Positions 8,546-17,633 of a DNA stretch of 64,000 nt are shown here, one piece after another. Positions within the stretch are counted from its first letter, which is position 1. Every line of letters begins with the position of its first letter. Location: positions 1 through 64,000 of the forward strand of contig LFER01000016.1 of assembly GCA_001510135.1 (NCBI GenBank), written 5' to 3'. The translations under genes and the position numbers were made by a program. Under the pieces are notes generated by a model. The model made no database searches and had not been told where the DNA came from. It worked only from the letters and a program-made list of their open reading frames with translations. The stretch comes from Alphaproteobacteria bacterium casp-alpha6 (GTDB lineage: Bacteria; Pseudomonadota; Alphaproteobacteria; Rhodobacterales; Rhodobacteraceae).

Positions 8546-10138
8546 CTATTCAAGATAGGCGTCACCAAACGATGCATATGCACCCATCGCTGAGTCATAA
8601 GCGCCCTTGAGTTTGGTATTGTAAACTGTCAAAAACTCAAGTTCGAACAGATTTACAACAGGCATGTCATTGGCCAGAATTTTCTGGATATCAAGATAAA
8701 CTGCCGCCCGCTTTTCTGCATTTGGCTCTGTCATACCCGCAGAAAGAAGCGCATCCAGTTCTGGATTGCTATAGCGAGAAGAGTTCACAAAATGCGTACC
8801 CTGACGGATCATATTGGTTCCGTAATGACGGTGGACACCCAAAACTGGATCTGACAATTGGTAGAAATAGTTGAGGTTCATCTCGAAATCATAGTTATGA
8901 TAGATGCGCTTAAGCCATGTCGGCACGTCTTCGTAACGCAGTTCGACGTCTATTCCAATTTCTCCAAGCACCTGTTGAATGTACTGACCACCACGTTTCC
9001 AGTCTTCGCCGTAAGGGATCAGATCGAACATAGCCTTCATTCTGACGCCATTTGCGTCTTTCGCATATCCGGCATCATCCAGAATTTTATTGGCTGCGGC
9101 GATATCCCCGTTCGCAGGATAGTTTGGCATCGCTGCATGAAGGCCTGTCGCCCCAAAGTTACTGGACAGCGCGCTTGTCGCTGGTTTTCCGTATCCAAAG
9201 AAGATGGTGTCGATCATATACTGTCTGTCGATCGCCGTGGAAATGGCACGACGGACGGCCGCGTCTGTAAACGGACCTTCCTTTGTGTTGAACTCGATCA
9301 ATGCCATAGGATTGATCATTGAATAGCCATTGGTTGTGATTGAGATGTCGTCTTTTTCTTTGTTCAATCGCACGGCTTCTACATTGGAGACCGCATTATA
9401 GGCAGCATAAAGGACTTCACCCTTTTCCATTGCGGCGGCGCGGGTTGACGCGTCAGGCACAAATCTTCCAACAATTCTGTCAAGATAGGGGCGACCGTCT
9501 TTCCAATAATTCTCATTCTTATCTAGACGGATATATTGGCCTTTTTTCCATTCAACAAACTTAAAGGGACCAGTGCCGATGGGACTATTCGCCAGTTTTG
9601 CGGCTTTGATGTCTTGGCCTTCCAAATGGTGTTTGGGAACCATCGGCGACTCATAGGAGGAAAGCGCGCGAAGCATGTATGGTGCTGGATTGTCTAGATT
9701 GAAAATAGCCGTATGGTCATCCGGTGTATCAATGCTTGACACTTCTTTGAAGGAGTTTGGCCCCCGAGGGTGAACCTTTTTGAGAACATCCATGATCGTG
9801 AATTGGACGTCTTCGGACGTAAATGCTTCACCATCGTGCCATGTGACACCTTTGCGCAGCTTGAACGTTACCGTCTTGCCATCTGCGCTGACATCAACAC
9901 TTTCAGCAAGCATCGGAACCATTTTGCCATCATTATCATAGTCAAACAGTCCGTCGTAAATTTTTGGACCCAAGAGGCCTATTGGACCCGACGTTGATAC
10001 ATATCCCGCCATCGTTGGGGGTTCCGGTTGAACGAGAAAGACCAGCGATCCGCCCGCTTGTTGGGCGTGTCCCAAGCTTCCAACCATGGTAACAGCTGCG
10101 GCAGTTAAAGCAGCCTTAACGTACCTATTTAGCTTCAT
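8546..10138 (-). CDS. extracellular solute-binding protein, family 5 (DppA-like)
   Basis: A 530-residue periplasmic binding protein that captures the solute for the ABC importer encoded downstream. Residues 1-25 form a Sec signal peptide with a likely cleavage after GHA. The mature part has the family 5 features: an N-terminal LVFLVQPEPPTMAG, KLRKGVTWHDGEAFTSEDV in the first lobe (the conserved GVxWHDGxxFTxxDV block), the segment GTGPFKFVEWKKGQYIRLD, and a C-terminal lobe with NLFELEFLTVYN. It is the first gene of a minus-strand transcription unit ending with the fused ATPase. The ligand (peptide, opine, nickel chelate, glutathione) cannot be decided by eye. Confidence 0.93.
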   Translation of the reverse strand: MKLNRYVKAALTAAAVTMVGSLGHAQQAGGSLVFLVQPEPPTMAGYVSTSGPIGLLGPKIYDGLFDYDNDGKMVPMLAESVDVSADGKTVTFKLRKGVTWHDGEAFTSEDVQFTIMDVLKKVHPRGPNSFKEVSSIDTPDDHTAIFNLDNPAPYMLRALSSYESPMVPKHHLEGQDIKAAKLANSPIGTGPFKFVEWKKGQYIRLDKNENYWKDGRPYLDRIVGRFVPDASTRAAAMEKGEVLYAAYNAVSNVEAVRLNKEKDDISITTNGYSMINPMALIEFNTKEGPFTDAAVRRAISTAIDRQYMIDTIFFGYGKPATSALSSNFGATGLHAAMPNYPANGDIAAANKILDDAGYAKDANGVRMKAMFDLIPYGEDWKRGGQYIQQVLGEIGIDVELRYEDVPTWLKRIYHNYDFEMNLNYFYQLSDPVLGVHRHYGTNMIRQGTHFVNSSRYSNPELDALLSAGMTEPNAEKRAAVYLDIQKILANDMPVVNLFELEFLTVYNTKLKGAYDSAMGAYASFGDAYLE

Positions 10139-10485
10139 TTTTACTCTCCTGTTGGTTTGGATTATGTCTCAACAGTCAGTCTTATTAAGCTACGAGAGTC
10201 AATTAATTTTACAAAATAATAACAAAATGGGATTTTTTTAACTGGAATAATTCTTTGATACTGAAGGGAAATTGATTGATTTTACCAGTAAGCTGATATC
10301 GATTTTCCCAATTCCGATATAATGTGTTTGGATCAATATTTCAGGCATTCTGCTTTGTTGATCCGCGACCGAGGAGAGTTTATCGAAGCCCAATTTTCTC
10401 CAGTGAACCGCATTGTCTCCGGTGCGTCATTGAATTAAAGAAACTTTGTTTCTCAATTGGGTTAAGCGTCGGAAAGAGCTACTTT
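10139..10485. other. AT-rich divergent promoter region
   Basis: This 347-base gap separates the divergent binding-protein and phosphodiesterase genes. It is A+T rich around 10200-10300 and should contain both promoters. The frame of the phosphodiesterase is open upstream to 10324, but that extension has no recognisable homology or ribosome-binding site, so I treat it as untranslated. I see no RNA gene or clear operator. Confidence 0.5.
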
Positions 10486-11427
10486 ATGGCTGTATATCAG
10501 GTGGTTGAGGCCTTTCGAGGAGGCCCAGATTTAATTAAGATTGTCGGGCATCGGGGCGCACGTGGATATTTTCCTGAAAACTCACATGTTGGTTTTATTG
10601 AAACCATAAACATGGGCGTGACCCTTTTGGAATTTGACGTAGTTTTTACGTCAGATGGTGTACCGGTCATCACACATGATCACTACTTGCACGCCCCGAC
10701 ATTTCGCGGCCCTGATCGTGCTTTCGTAAATGCCCAGATCAAAGTGAGCGACCTCACATGGATGCAGCTTCAAGACTATGAAATTGGCGTCATGGATCAA
10801 GAGAGCTGCTACGCAAAAAGATTTCCCGCTCAGCGTCAGATTGCGGATGCGCGTGTGCCACGGCTTGTGGATCTTTTGGCTTTGGCGGCGGACCGGCAAC
10901 ATGACGATGTCTGCTTGATGCTAGAGATCAAATCTGATCCAGATTTTCGATCTGATCTTGGCTATCGAAGACAAATGGTGGCAACAATCATTGATCAGCT
11001 GCGCCGGTTTGGACTGGCTCAGCGCACGCTGTTGCACAGCTTTGACTGGGAATTATTGACAGAATGTCAACGGCAGGCTTCTGACATCGCAACCTCTTTC
11101 CTTACCGAATTGCCACAACTATCGGCGTCGTCGAACGATCCGACTGCATTAATCTCTCCTGATTTCTCCGGTCGGAAACGTCAGATACCGGATCTTGTCC
11201 ATGATGCAGGCGGACAGCTTTGGTGCCCGTATTTTAGGGATGTCACGCGACGCGACCTGCAGCGGGCTAAAGATCTTGGCTTAGTCATCGCGGTATGGAC
11301 CGTGAATGAATTCAAAGATATTGATAAGATGATATCATTGTCTGTGGATGCCATTGTGACGGATTTTCCTGATCGTGTTCAAAGTGTTTTAGAAGATTGG
11401 GGATACAATTGGCGTGCACAGTCATAG
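10486..11427 (+). CDS. glycerophosphodiester phosphodiesterase
   Basis: A 313-residue GDPD-family enzyme that would hydrolyse glycerophosphodiesters to glycerol 3-phosphate and an alcohol. The HRGARGYFPENS motif gives the catalytic H22 and metal-binding glutamate; EFDVVFTSDG supplies E49 and D51, and THDH contains the second catalytic histidine H64. Later blocks LEIKSDP and WTVNEFKDI match the TIM-barrel fold. I chose ATG 10486 because GGAAAGAG precedes it at seven bases and the HRG motif follows at the usual distance; the longer open frame from 10324 is not supported. No signal peptide is evident, so it is probably cytoplasmic and acts on imported or membrane-derived diesters. Confidence 0.9.
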   Translation: MAVYQVVEAFRGGPDLIKIVGHRGARGYFPENSHVGFIETINMGVTLLEFDVVFTSDGVPVITHDHYLHAPTFRGPDRAFVNAQIKVSDLTWMQLQDYEIGVMDQESCYAKRFPAQRQIADARVPRLVDLLALAADRQHDDVCLMLEIKSDPDFRSDLGYRRQMVATIIDQLRRFGLAQRTLLHSFDWELLTECQRQASDIATSFLTELPQLSASSNDPTALISPDFSGRKRQIPDLVHDAGGQLWCPYFRDVTRRDLQRAKDLGLVIAVWTVNEFKDIDKMISLSVDAIVTDFPDRVQSVLEDWGYNWRAQS

Positions 11428-11600
11428 TTGCGTGTATTTCCACTAAAAGCCAAGATATTGGGTCACGTCAAACGTGGATTCCCCTTAGAAACAATTCATA
11501 AAAATTATCATAATGATTGAATATATTTCCGTTCGCCTGTGTAAAAATAAATTATGCTGCTATGGTTCCACCCAATGTTGCAAAGTCTTGGAGAATTGGC

Positions 11601-11921
11601 ATGGGATTAAATCGGCTTGTCGTGAAAGTTTTTTCCGCCTTAATCGTACTGCTGCATTTCGTGGTCATATGTGCATTGGGCTTGGGCCTCTATTTTGAGT
11701 CTGACCCAGAAGCTGCCATGCAGCTGATTTTGCAATTTGACCTTACATTTCTTCTTGATCCTCCATTTGAGTTGATGATTGCGCTTGCATTTGTGGTCTA
11801 TGTAATTTTTGTCGGTGCACTTTCGCTGCTCATCAACATGAGCCAGAGGCTCGATCAGTCAGTAAAGGTCCTGGAGGAAATCAGAGACGCAGTACAATAT
11901 AATAATTCGGAAAATTATTGA
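11601..11921 (+). CDS. small two-span membrane protein of unknown function
   Basis: A 106-residue protein I do not recognise. Two hydrophobic segments are visible, roughly residues 10-30 (FSALIVLLHFVVICALGLGL) and 58-82 (MIALAFVVYVIFVGALSLLI), separated by an acidic loop and followed by a charged, helical tail. The ATG at 11601 has a GGAG ribosome-binding site about seven bases upstream, so I prefer it to the earlier start at 11517. It lies alone between the phosphodiesterase and lon, convergent with lon. Function unknown. Confidence 0.65.
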   Translation: MGLNRLVVKVFSALIVLLHFVVICALGLGLYFESDPEAAMQLILQFDLTFLLDPPFELMIALAFVVYVIFVGALSLLINMSQRLDQSVKVLEEIRDAVQYNNSENY

Positions 11922-11969
11922 TACGATAAGAAAATACAGAATGTTCTAACTGAAAAAGGCGCTAAGCTA

Positions 11970-11997
11970 AGAGCCCGGGCAGAGGTGCCCGGGCTCT
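11970..11997. terminator. terminator between small membrane protein gene and lon
   Basis: A perfect 12-bp GC-rich stem (AGAGCCCGGGCA with TGCCCGGGCTCT) with a 4-base GAGG loop. On the plus strand it is followed by TTTATT. It ends five bases from the lon stop codon, so it probably serves both converging transcripts, although the T-run on the lon side is poor. Confidence 0.8.
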
Positions 11998-12002
11998 TTA
12001 TT

Positions 12003-14417
12003 CTAATGCGTCGTTGCGGTACCTGCCTCATCAGCGCTTGATGATGAGGCAGCCTGTTCTGCAGCTTTCTCATAAGCCTCTTCATCCCAATCAACAGGCT
12101 CAGGCGTTTCAATCAGAGCGTGTTTCAACACTTCTGAGACGTGTTTGACCGGAATAATCTGCAAACCTTCTTTGACGTTGTCCGGGATATCAGCGAGGTC
12201 TTTTTCGTTTTCTTCTGGGATCAAAACTGTTGTGATCCCCCCGCGCAGAGCGGCAAGAAGTTTTTCCTTAAGCCCACCAATAGCCAGTGCATTGCCACGC
12301 AGGGTCACCTCGCCGGTCATTGCGATATCCTTGCGTACAGGAATACCCGTTAGAACAGACACGATTGAGGTCACCATGGCAAGTCCCGCACTTGGCCCGT
12401 CTTTGGGTGTTGCCCCTTCCGGCACGTGGACGTGGATGTCGATCTTGTCAAACTTTGGCGGTTTGACCCCTATTTCGGGACTGATGGAGCGGACATAGGA
12501 ACTCGCCGCGTCAATGCTTTCTTTCATAACATCGCCAAGCTTGCCTGTTGTTTTCATCCGTCCTTTACCAGGGAGCTTTAGCGCCTCAATGTGCAAAAGA
12601 TCCCCACCAACGGATGTCCAGGCCAAGCCTGTTACAACGCCGACCTGATGATCCTCCTCCGCCAAGCCGTAGCGGAATTTTTTGACACCCAGAAAATCGT
12701 CGATATTTTCAGATGTCACCTGCACATTCTCGGCCTCTTTCTTAACGATTTTGGTCACGGCTTTACGTGCAAGTTTTGCAATCTCGCGTTCCAAATTACG
12801 CACACCGGCTTCGCGCGTGTAACGGCGTATGATATCGTTCAATGCATCATCGCTGACTTCGAATTCGTTCTTTTTCAGTCCATGGTTTTTGATCTGTTTG
12901 TCGATCAAATGACGGCGGGCAATTTCACGTTTTTCGTCTTCGGTATAGCCTGCGAGCGAAATAATCTCCATCCGGTCCAAGAGGGGGCCGGGCATGTTGT
13001 AACTATTCGCTGTTGTGAGGAACATCACATTTGAGAGATCATATTCGACCTCCATGTAGTGATCCACAAAGGTGCTGTTTTGTTCGGGATCGAGCACTTC
13101 AAGCATGGCTGAGGCCGGATCTCCACGAAAATCCTGACCCATTTTGTCAATCTCATCGAGCAGGATAAGAGGATTGGTCGTTTTGGCCTTTTTCAGTCCC
13201 TGAATGATCTTTCCTGGCATGGAGCCAATGTAGGTCCGACGGTGACCGCGAATTTCGCTTTCATCGCGCACACCACCAAGCGAGATACGAATAAATTCCC
13301 GCCCTGTTGCCTTGGCCACAGATTTTCCAAGTGAGGTTTTTCCCACACCGGGAGGACCCACAAGACAAAGGATCGGTCCCTTAAGCTTTGCACTGCGCTG
13401 CTGCACGGCGAGGTACTCAATGATCCGTTCTTTTACTTTTTCAAGACTATAGTGATCATTGTCTAAAATTTCCTGCGCGCGGTGGAGGTCTTTCTTGACA
13501 CGCGATTTCACGCCCCATGGGATACTCAGCATCCAGTCAAGGTAATTTCGCACAACGGTGGCTTCGGCAGACATGGGGCTCATGTTTTTGAGCTTTTTGA
13601 TCTCTGCATCGGCTTTTTCGCGTGCTTCCTTGCTAAGCTTGGTTTCGCTGACCCGCGACTCCAGCTCCGCTACTTCGTTTTGTCCGTCCTCGCCATCACC
13701 AAGCTCTTTTTGGATCGCCTTCATCTGTTCGTTGAGATAATATTCGCGTTGGGTGCGTTCCATCTGGGATTTGACGCGCGTTTTGATCTTCTTCTCAACT
13801 TGAAGAACGCTCATTTCGCCCTGCATAAGCCCATAGAGTTTTTCCAAGCGCTCACTGACAGAAAGCGTTTCCAAAAGTTCCTGTTTTTGTTCAACTTCAA
13901 TTCCCAGATGACCTGCCACAATATCAGCAAGTTTTGCTGGTTCGTTTGTCTCTGCAACCGCGCTTAACGCTTCCTCAGGGATGTTTTTGCGGATTTTTGC
14001 GAATTTCTCAAACTCTTCACTTACACTTCGCAGCAGTGCTTCAGTTGTTGTTTTGTCTCCGGGAATTTCTTTCAGACCTTCGATGCGGGCCTCAAAGAAA
14101 TCGTCATTGTCTACATATTCGGTGATGCGTATGCGCGATTGTCCTTCCACCAGCACTTTCACAGTGCCGTCGGGCAGCTTTAACAATTGCAGCACTGAGG
14201 CCAAAACGCCCGTGTCATAGATTGTATCCACAGTCGGATTATCTTCCGATGGGTCCTTTTGGCTGGCCAATACGATCTGTTGATCTTCTTGCATCACCGC
14301 TTCGAGCGCGCTGACTGATTTTTCACGCCCAACGAAGAGGGGCATAATAATATGTGGAAACACAACAACATCCCGCAATGGCAGAACTGGATAGGTTTCG
14401 TTAATGGGCTCGCTCAT
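12003..14417 (-). CDS. lon: ATP-dependent endopeptidase Lon
   Basis: An 804-residue LonA protease that degrades misfolded and short-lived regulatory proteins in the cytoplasm. The N-terminal substrate-binding domain starts at YPVLPLRDVVVFPHIIMPLF. The AAA+ module has Walker A GPPGVGKTS and Walker B LILLDEIDKM. The C-terminal protease domain has the catalytic dyad S676 (in KDGPSAGLAM) and K719 (in GGLKEKLLAAL), with the same spacing as in E. coli Lon. Length is normal. The ATG at 14417 has an AAGGAAG ribosome-binding site. The gene stands alone, ending at a shared terminator. Confidence 0.98.
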   Translation of the reverse strand: MSEPINETYPVLPLRDVVVFPHIIMPLFVGREKSVSALEAVMQEDQQIVLASQKDPSEDNPTVDTIYDTGVLASVLQLLKLPDGTVKVLVEGQSRIRITEYVDNDDFFEARIEGLKEIPGDKTTTEALLRSVSEEFEKFAKIRKNIPEEALSAVAETNEPAKLADIVAGHLGIEVEQKQELLETLSVSERLEKLYGLMQGEMSVLQVEKKIKTRVKSQMERTQREYYLNEQMKAIQKELGDGEDGQNEVAELESRVSETKLSKEAREKADAEIKKLKNMSPMSAEATVVRNYLDWMLSIPWGVKSRVKKDLHRAQEILDNDHYSLEKVKERIIEYLAVQQRSAKLKGPILCLVGPPGVGKTSLGKSVAKATGREFIRISLGGVRDESEIRGHRRTYIGSMPGKIIQGLKKAKTTNPLILLDEIDKMGQDFRGDPASAMLEVLDPEQNSTFVDHYMEVEYDLSNVMFLTTANSYNMPGPLLDRMEIISLAGYTEDEKREIARRHLIDKQIKNHGLKKNEFEVSDDALNDIIRRYTREAGVRNLEREIAKLARKAVTKIVKKEAENVQVTSENIDDFLGVKKFRYGLAEEDHQVGVVTGLAWTSVGGDLLHIEALKLPGKGRMKTTGKLGDVMKESIDAASSYVRSISPEIGVKPPKFDKIDIHVHVPEGATPKDGPSAGLAMVTSIVSVLTGIPVRKDIAMTGEVTLRGNALAIGGLKEKLLAALRGGITTVLIPEENEKDLADIPDNVKEGLQIIPVKHVSEVLKHALIETPEPVDWDEEAYEKAAEQAASSSSADEAGTATTH

Positions 14418-14722
14418 ATGACTTCCTTTATCTTAGCCAACGATCTGATCCCCGAACTGCGGCAGATGCGATCGTTTCCAAATGCTCAAGAGTTATGTAA
14501 TGCGGGTGGCGGAGCTCTGCAAGCTGCGGTTCATAAAAAGTACGGTTATGGTAAATTTGGACTTGGGGCGCATGTCCTGTGCTTTGGGTTTTCCGTTGGC
14601 TTAATTTACGTCAGGATGTAAACTTTTGGAGCAGGGCCAAGAGGGTGAATTAAAATTTTTCGCCAAAGGTGGTATTTTGCAATTGACGCTTCTAAGCTCT
14701 TCGCGTAATTCAGCCCTCACGC
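14418..14722. other. intergenic region between lon and tRNA-Asp
   Basis: About 305 bases that should hold the divergent promoter of lon and the promoter of the tRNA gene. I looked for a sigma-32 type promoter in front of lon and found only a weak CTTGAGC on the minus strand, not enough to claim. No small gene is supported here. Confidence 0.45.
14683..14711 (+). promoter_or_regulatory. probable promoter of tRNA-Asp
   Basis: TTGACG (14683-14688) and TAATTC (14706-14711) are separated by exactly 17 bases and lie 12 bases before the mature 5' end of the tRNA. The -35 element is near consensus; the -10 element is weaker. Confidence 0.5.
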
Positions 14723-14799
14723 GCGGTTGTAGCTCAGTTGGTTAGAGTACCGGCCTGTCACGCCGGGGGTCGCGGGTTCGAGCCCCGTCAACCGCGCCA
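14723..14799 (+). tRNA. tRNA-Asp (GTC)
   Basis: A 77-base cloverleaf. The acceptor stem pairs GCGGTTG with CAACCGC, the D-loop holds AGTTGGTTA, the anticodon stem-loop is CCGGC-CTGTCAC-GCCGG with anticodon GTC, and the T-arm is GCGGG-TTCGAGC-CCCGT. The discriminator base G and the CCA end are encoded. It stands alone and shows no flanking integrase or duplicated 3' end that would mark an attachment site. Confidence 0.97.
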
Positions 14800-14934
14800 C
14801 TTTTTCCCAGCAGATACGGATTGTGTTGAGCGTTGATGGTTCTTATCAAGGCCAGCCGCTTTGGACGAGCACATGTGAAAAAACCATCATGCTTATGCGG
14901 AACCGCACATGAGCAGAAAGTTGACGGGTCCAGA

Positions 14935-15591
14935 TTACTCTTTTTGAAACTCGACGACATATTCTTTCCCATCCAAGTTAAACGTAACGGTCGAATAGGA
15001 GTAGATCATCGCATTTCGCGGGCTTTTCTTGTATTTTGTAGTGCAGACCGTTTTGTCATCATAACCAACAATGGCGGTTTTGGTTTTTGCTTTCTGATTT
15101 TCATTCGCCAAGGCCCCCCCGATGATCGCACCAAGTGCGGCCCCACCGTCATTGTCGCTTACCACTTTTCCTATGATACCGCCCACTATTGCGCCCCCCA
15201 CGACCGCACCTGGATCAGTGTCGCCCTGAACTTTTCCATAAACGGGTTCTTGTTGATTTGAACAGACTTCGTATGGAATATCTTCGAAAACGGTTTTGTC
15301 TTGATAATAATCTGTAACGCGGCCACCGCTGGTCATTCGCGTTTCGCTGGCGTATGTGTACGAGTTGCAGGTGTTGACAAGCTCTTCGTAGGCTCTGTCG
15401 CTGCGCTGTCCCCAAACTCCGTCCGCGCGAACGCCAACCATTTGCTGCAGTCGTTTTATATCTCTTAGGGATGCGGTTGACTGCATCACAGACTTATAAA
15501 GTGCATTGGTTTCGGAGATTCTGCTGCAGTCAGCGAAAAGAATATTTCCGCTCATCGCACATGCAGCCGTCAAAATTAACAAGGTTTTCAT
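14935..15591 (-). CDS. secreted glycine-zipper envelope protein
   Basis: A 218-residue protein with a Sec signal peptide (about residues 1-20, cleavage near LFA-DC). The region DIKRLQQMVGVRADGVWGQRSDRAY resembles a peptidoglycan-binding repeat. Residues of about 130-165 form a glycine-zipper (GAVVGGAIVGGIIGKVV and GGAALGAIIGGALA), as in the 17-kDa surface antigen/SlyB-like family, which inserts into or spans membranes. A charged C-terminal domain with two cysteines follows. It probably acts in the periplasm or outer membrane, perhaps linking peptidoglycan and membrane. It is monocistronic and I cannot name a precise function. Confidence 0.75.
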   Translation of the reverse strand: MKTLLILTAACAMSGNILFADCSRISETNALYKSVMQSTASLRDIKRLQQMVGVRADGVWGQRSDRAYEELVNTCNSYTYASETRMTSGGRVTDYYQDKTVFEDIPYEVCSNQQEPVYGKVQGDTDPGAVVGGAIVGGIIGKVVSDNDGGAALGAIIGGALANENQKAKTKTAIVGYDDKTVCTTKYKKSPRNAMIYSYSTVTFNLDGKEYVVEFQKE

Positions 15592-16059
15592 AAAGATCTC
15601 CTTTGTCGCAATAGATTCATTCTTGCATATCGGTTTGACATCTTAGCGAACTGGCTTAGGTTCGTTCCTGTGGCAGAAAATAGTATTTATTATCAAAAAG
15701 CAAAATTTTTGGATGCTATGGGCAGAGTCATGCCGATCTGTAAACCGATCTGTGAAACAGCGGATGCATCACCTGTAAACAGGCTTGTCCATCAACATTC
15801 GTGCAGGCGGTCTGCTGCAACGCAAACGAAACGTGCTTTAGCAGCCTGAACGAGTGAGTAACTGGCAACCAGTCATTTTGAGAGGAAAACATTTCTGAAC
15901 CCTTAGAATGACATGCCTGCCGTTTAACTGACATCGTCACTTGACCTTTCACATTGAAAGATACTCTATCCATTGAACGATATATTTGCCAAAACTATGT
16001 GCGCAAAGGAAATCGAATGAAAATCGCAATACAGGAAAAACTGTAAAGGGGGGCTTGAT
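15592..16059. other. unassigned intergenic region
   Basis: This 468-base gap lies between the divergent glycine-zipper and cupin genes. A minus-strand open frame (15728-15973, 81 codons) and a 39-codon plus-strand frame are present, but neither has a good ribosome-binding site or recognisable protein features. The segment 15735-15860 is rich in short repeated words (GATCTGTAAACC, GATCTGTGAAAC) and may be a relic or a non-coding RNA; I cannot decide. Near the end is a nine-codon leader-like frame (16017-16046). Confidence 0.4.
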
Positions 16060-16440
16060 ATGTCAGCATCAGATTATTTTTTTAATATCAATGCGTTGGA
16101 AAGGGGTATTCATCGTAAATTGACCGATGGGATGGAGGCTCATATTTTTCCGGCAGAGCAATCCATGGCATCGGTGGTTGTGATTGCGCCAAATGCAGTG
16201 GGGACAATACACAGCCATCCGCAGGAACAATGGAGCGTTCTTATCAAAGGCGGGGGAACGCGCATCCATGATGGGGAACAGATCCCCGTCAAAGAGGGAG
16301 ATTTTTGGGTTGCTCCGGGAAATTGTGAACATGGCATCATCGGTGGGCCTGAAGGGGCTGTCATCGTTGATATTTTTGCACCCGCGCGCCCGGAGTATAC
16401 AAAACCCGGAGAAGGTTTCGCGGGTCAAAAGACGGACTGA
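16060..16440 (+). CDS. cupin-domain protein
   Basis: A 126-residue single-domain cupin. Motif 1 reads GTIHSHPQEQWSVLIKGGG, giving two histidines and a glutamine in place of the usual glutamate as metal ligands, and motif 2 contains PGNCEHGIIGG with the last histidine. Such proteins are small metal-dependent isomerases, dioxygenases or sugar/solute sensors; the function here is not fixed. An AAGGGGGG ribosome-binding site precedes the ATG. The stop codon directly abuts the stop codon of the convergent ispG, with no room for a terminator between them. Confidence 0.85.
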   Translation: MSASDYFFNINALERGIHRKLTDGMEAHIFPAEQSMASVVVIAPNAVGTIHSHPQEQWSVLIKGGGTRIHDGEQIPVKEGDFWVAPGNCEHGIIGGPEGAVIVDIFAPARPEYTKPGEGFAGQKTD

Positions 16441-17571
16441 TTACTCTGCCGCATCAACCTGCGGTTCTATTGCCTTGAGTTCTTCCGCTTTCTTTTCGAC
16501 AAGCTCAACAATGTGATCCACCATTTTGTCATTGTCGATCCGGTGGTCCTGTTTGCCGGCCCAATAGACCATTCCGTGACCCGCGCCACCGCCGGTAAAG
16601 CCCACATCGGTCATTAAGGCTTCGCCGGGTCCGTTGACCACACAGCCAATGATTGACAGGCTCATAGGTGTTTTGATGTGTTCAAGACGCCGTTCCAGTG
16701 TTTCGACCGTTTTGATCACGTCAAAACCCTGCCGTGCACAGCTTGGGCAGGAAATGATATTCACACCCCGATGTCTTAAACCGAGTGATTTCAAGATTTC
16801 ATAGCCAACTTTGACTTCTTGGACAGGATCTGCGGATAGAGAAACACGAATGGTGTCTCCAATTCCCATCCACAAAAGATTGCCCAATCCAATGGCCGAT
16901 TTGATCGTACCGGTTGTCAATCCACCGGCCTCTGTGATGCCGAGATGAATTGGGGCATCTGTGGCTTCCGCCAAGGCCTGATAGGCCGCCGCAGCGAGAA
17001 ACACGTCAGAAGCTTTAACACTGATCTTGAATTCGTGAAAATCATTGTCCTGTAGAATTTTGATATGATCCAAGCCACTTTCCAACATGGCTTCGGGGCA
17101 GGGTTCGCCGTATTTTTCCAAAAGATGTTTTTCAAGGGATCCTGCGTTTACGCCAATGCGCATTGAGCAATTATGGTCGCGTGCGGCCTTTATGACTTCA
17201 CGCACCCTTGCTTCACTGCCTATATTGCCCGGATTGATCCTGAGACACGCGGCACCGGCCTCCGCAGCTTCGATCCCGCGTTTGTAGTGAAAGTGGATGT
17301 CTGCAACAATGGGGACGGGACTTTCTTTGACAATCTCACGCAACGCCTTTGCGCTGCTTTCATCTGGAACGGATACCCTGACGATATCTGCACCGGCCTC
17401 TGCAGCCGCCAAAACTTGGGCGATGGTGGCTGCGGCATCGGTTGTAAGCGTATTTGTCATTGTTTGGACTGAAATGGGTGCGTCCCCACCCACTGGGACG
17501 TTACCCACGTATATTTGTCGAGATTTTCGACGATAAATATTACGCCAAGGGCGCACTGAATTAAGCGACAT
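16441..17571 (-). CDS. ispG: 4-hydroxy-3-methylbut-2-en-1-yl diphosphate synthase
   Basis: A 376-residue IspG (GcpE), the iron-sulfur enzyme that converts methylerythritol cyclodiphosphate to hydroxymethylbutenyl diphosphate, the penultimate step of the MEP isoprenoid pathway. An N-terminal TIM barrel ([14 protein letters not shown] and the following repeats) is joined to a C-terminal domain whose cysteines [12 protein letters not shown] and [10 protein letters not shown] bind the [4Fe-4S] cluster. Length is typical of bacterial IspG without the plant insert. It lies 62 bases downstream of the RodZ-like gene on the same strand and may share its transcript. Confidence 0.97.
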   Translation of the reverse strand: MSLNSVRPWRNIYRRKSRQIYVGNVPVGGDAPISVQTMTNTLTTDAAATIAQVLAAAEAGADIVRVSVPDESSAKALREIVKESPVPIVADIHFHYKRGIEAAEAGAACLRINPGNIGSEARVREVIKAARDHNCSMRIGVNAGSLEKHLLEKYGEPCPEAMLESGLDHIKILQDNDFHEFKISVKASDVFLAAAAYQALAEATDAPIHLGITEAGGLTTGTIKSAIGLGNLLWMGIGDTIRVSLSADPVQEVKVGYEILKSLGLRHRGVNIISCPSCARQGFDVIKTVETLERRLEHIKTPMSLSIIGCVVNGPGEALMTDVGFTGGGAGHGMVYWAGKQDHRIDNDKMVDHIVELVEKKAEELKAIEPQVDAAE

Positions 17572-17633
17572 GGGTGTGTTCCTCGAATCCGGTCACTTGG
17601 TGCAGCAAGACATCCGGCTGCCTATGTGTCACT

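Noticed and set aside
14418-14560. Heat-shock (sigma-32) promoter of lon
   Set aside because: Only a weak CTTGAGC on the minus strand with no convincing -10 partner.
14723-14799. Integrated element at tRNA-Asp
   Set aside because: No integrase gene and no repeated tRNA 3' end nearby.
15728-15973. 81-codon minus-strand frame in the 468-base gap
   Set aside because: No recognisable domain, no convincing ribosome-binding site and an unusual composition; treated as non-coding until conservation is shown.
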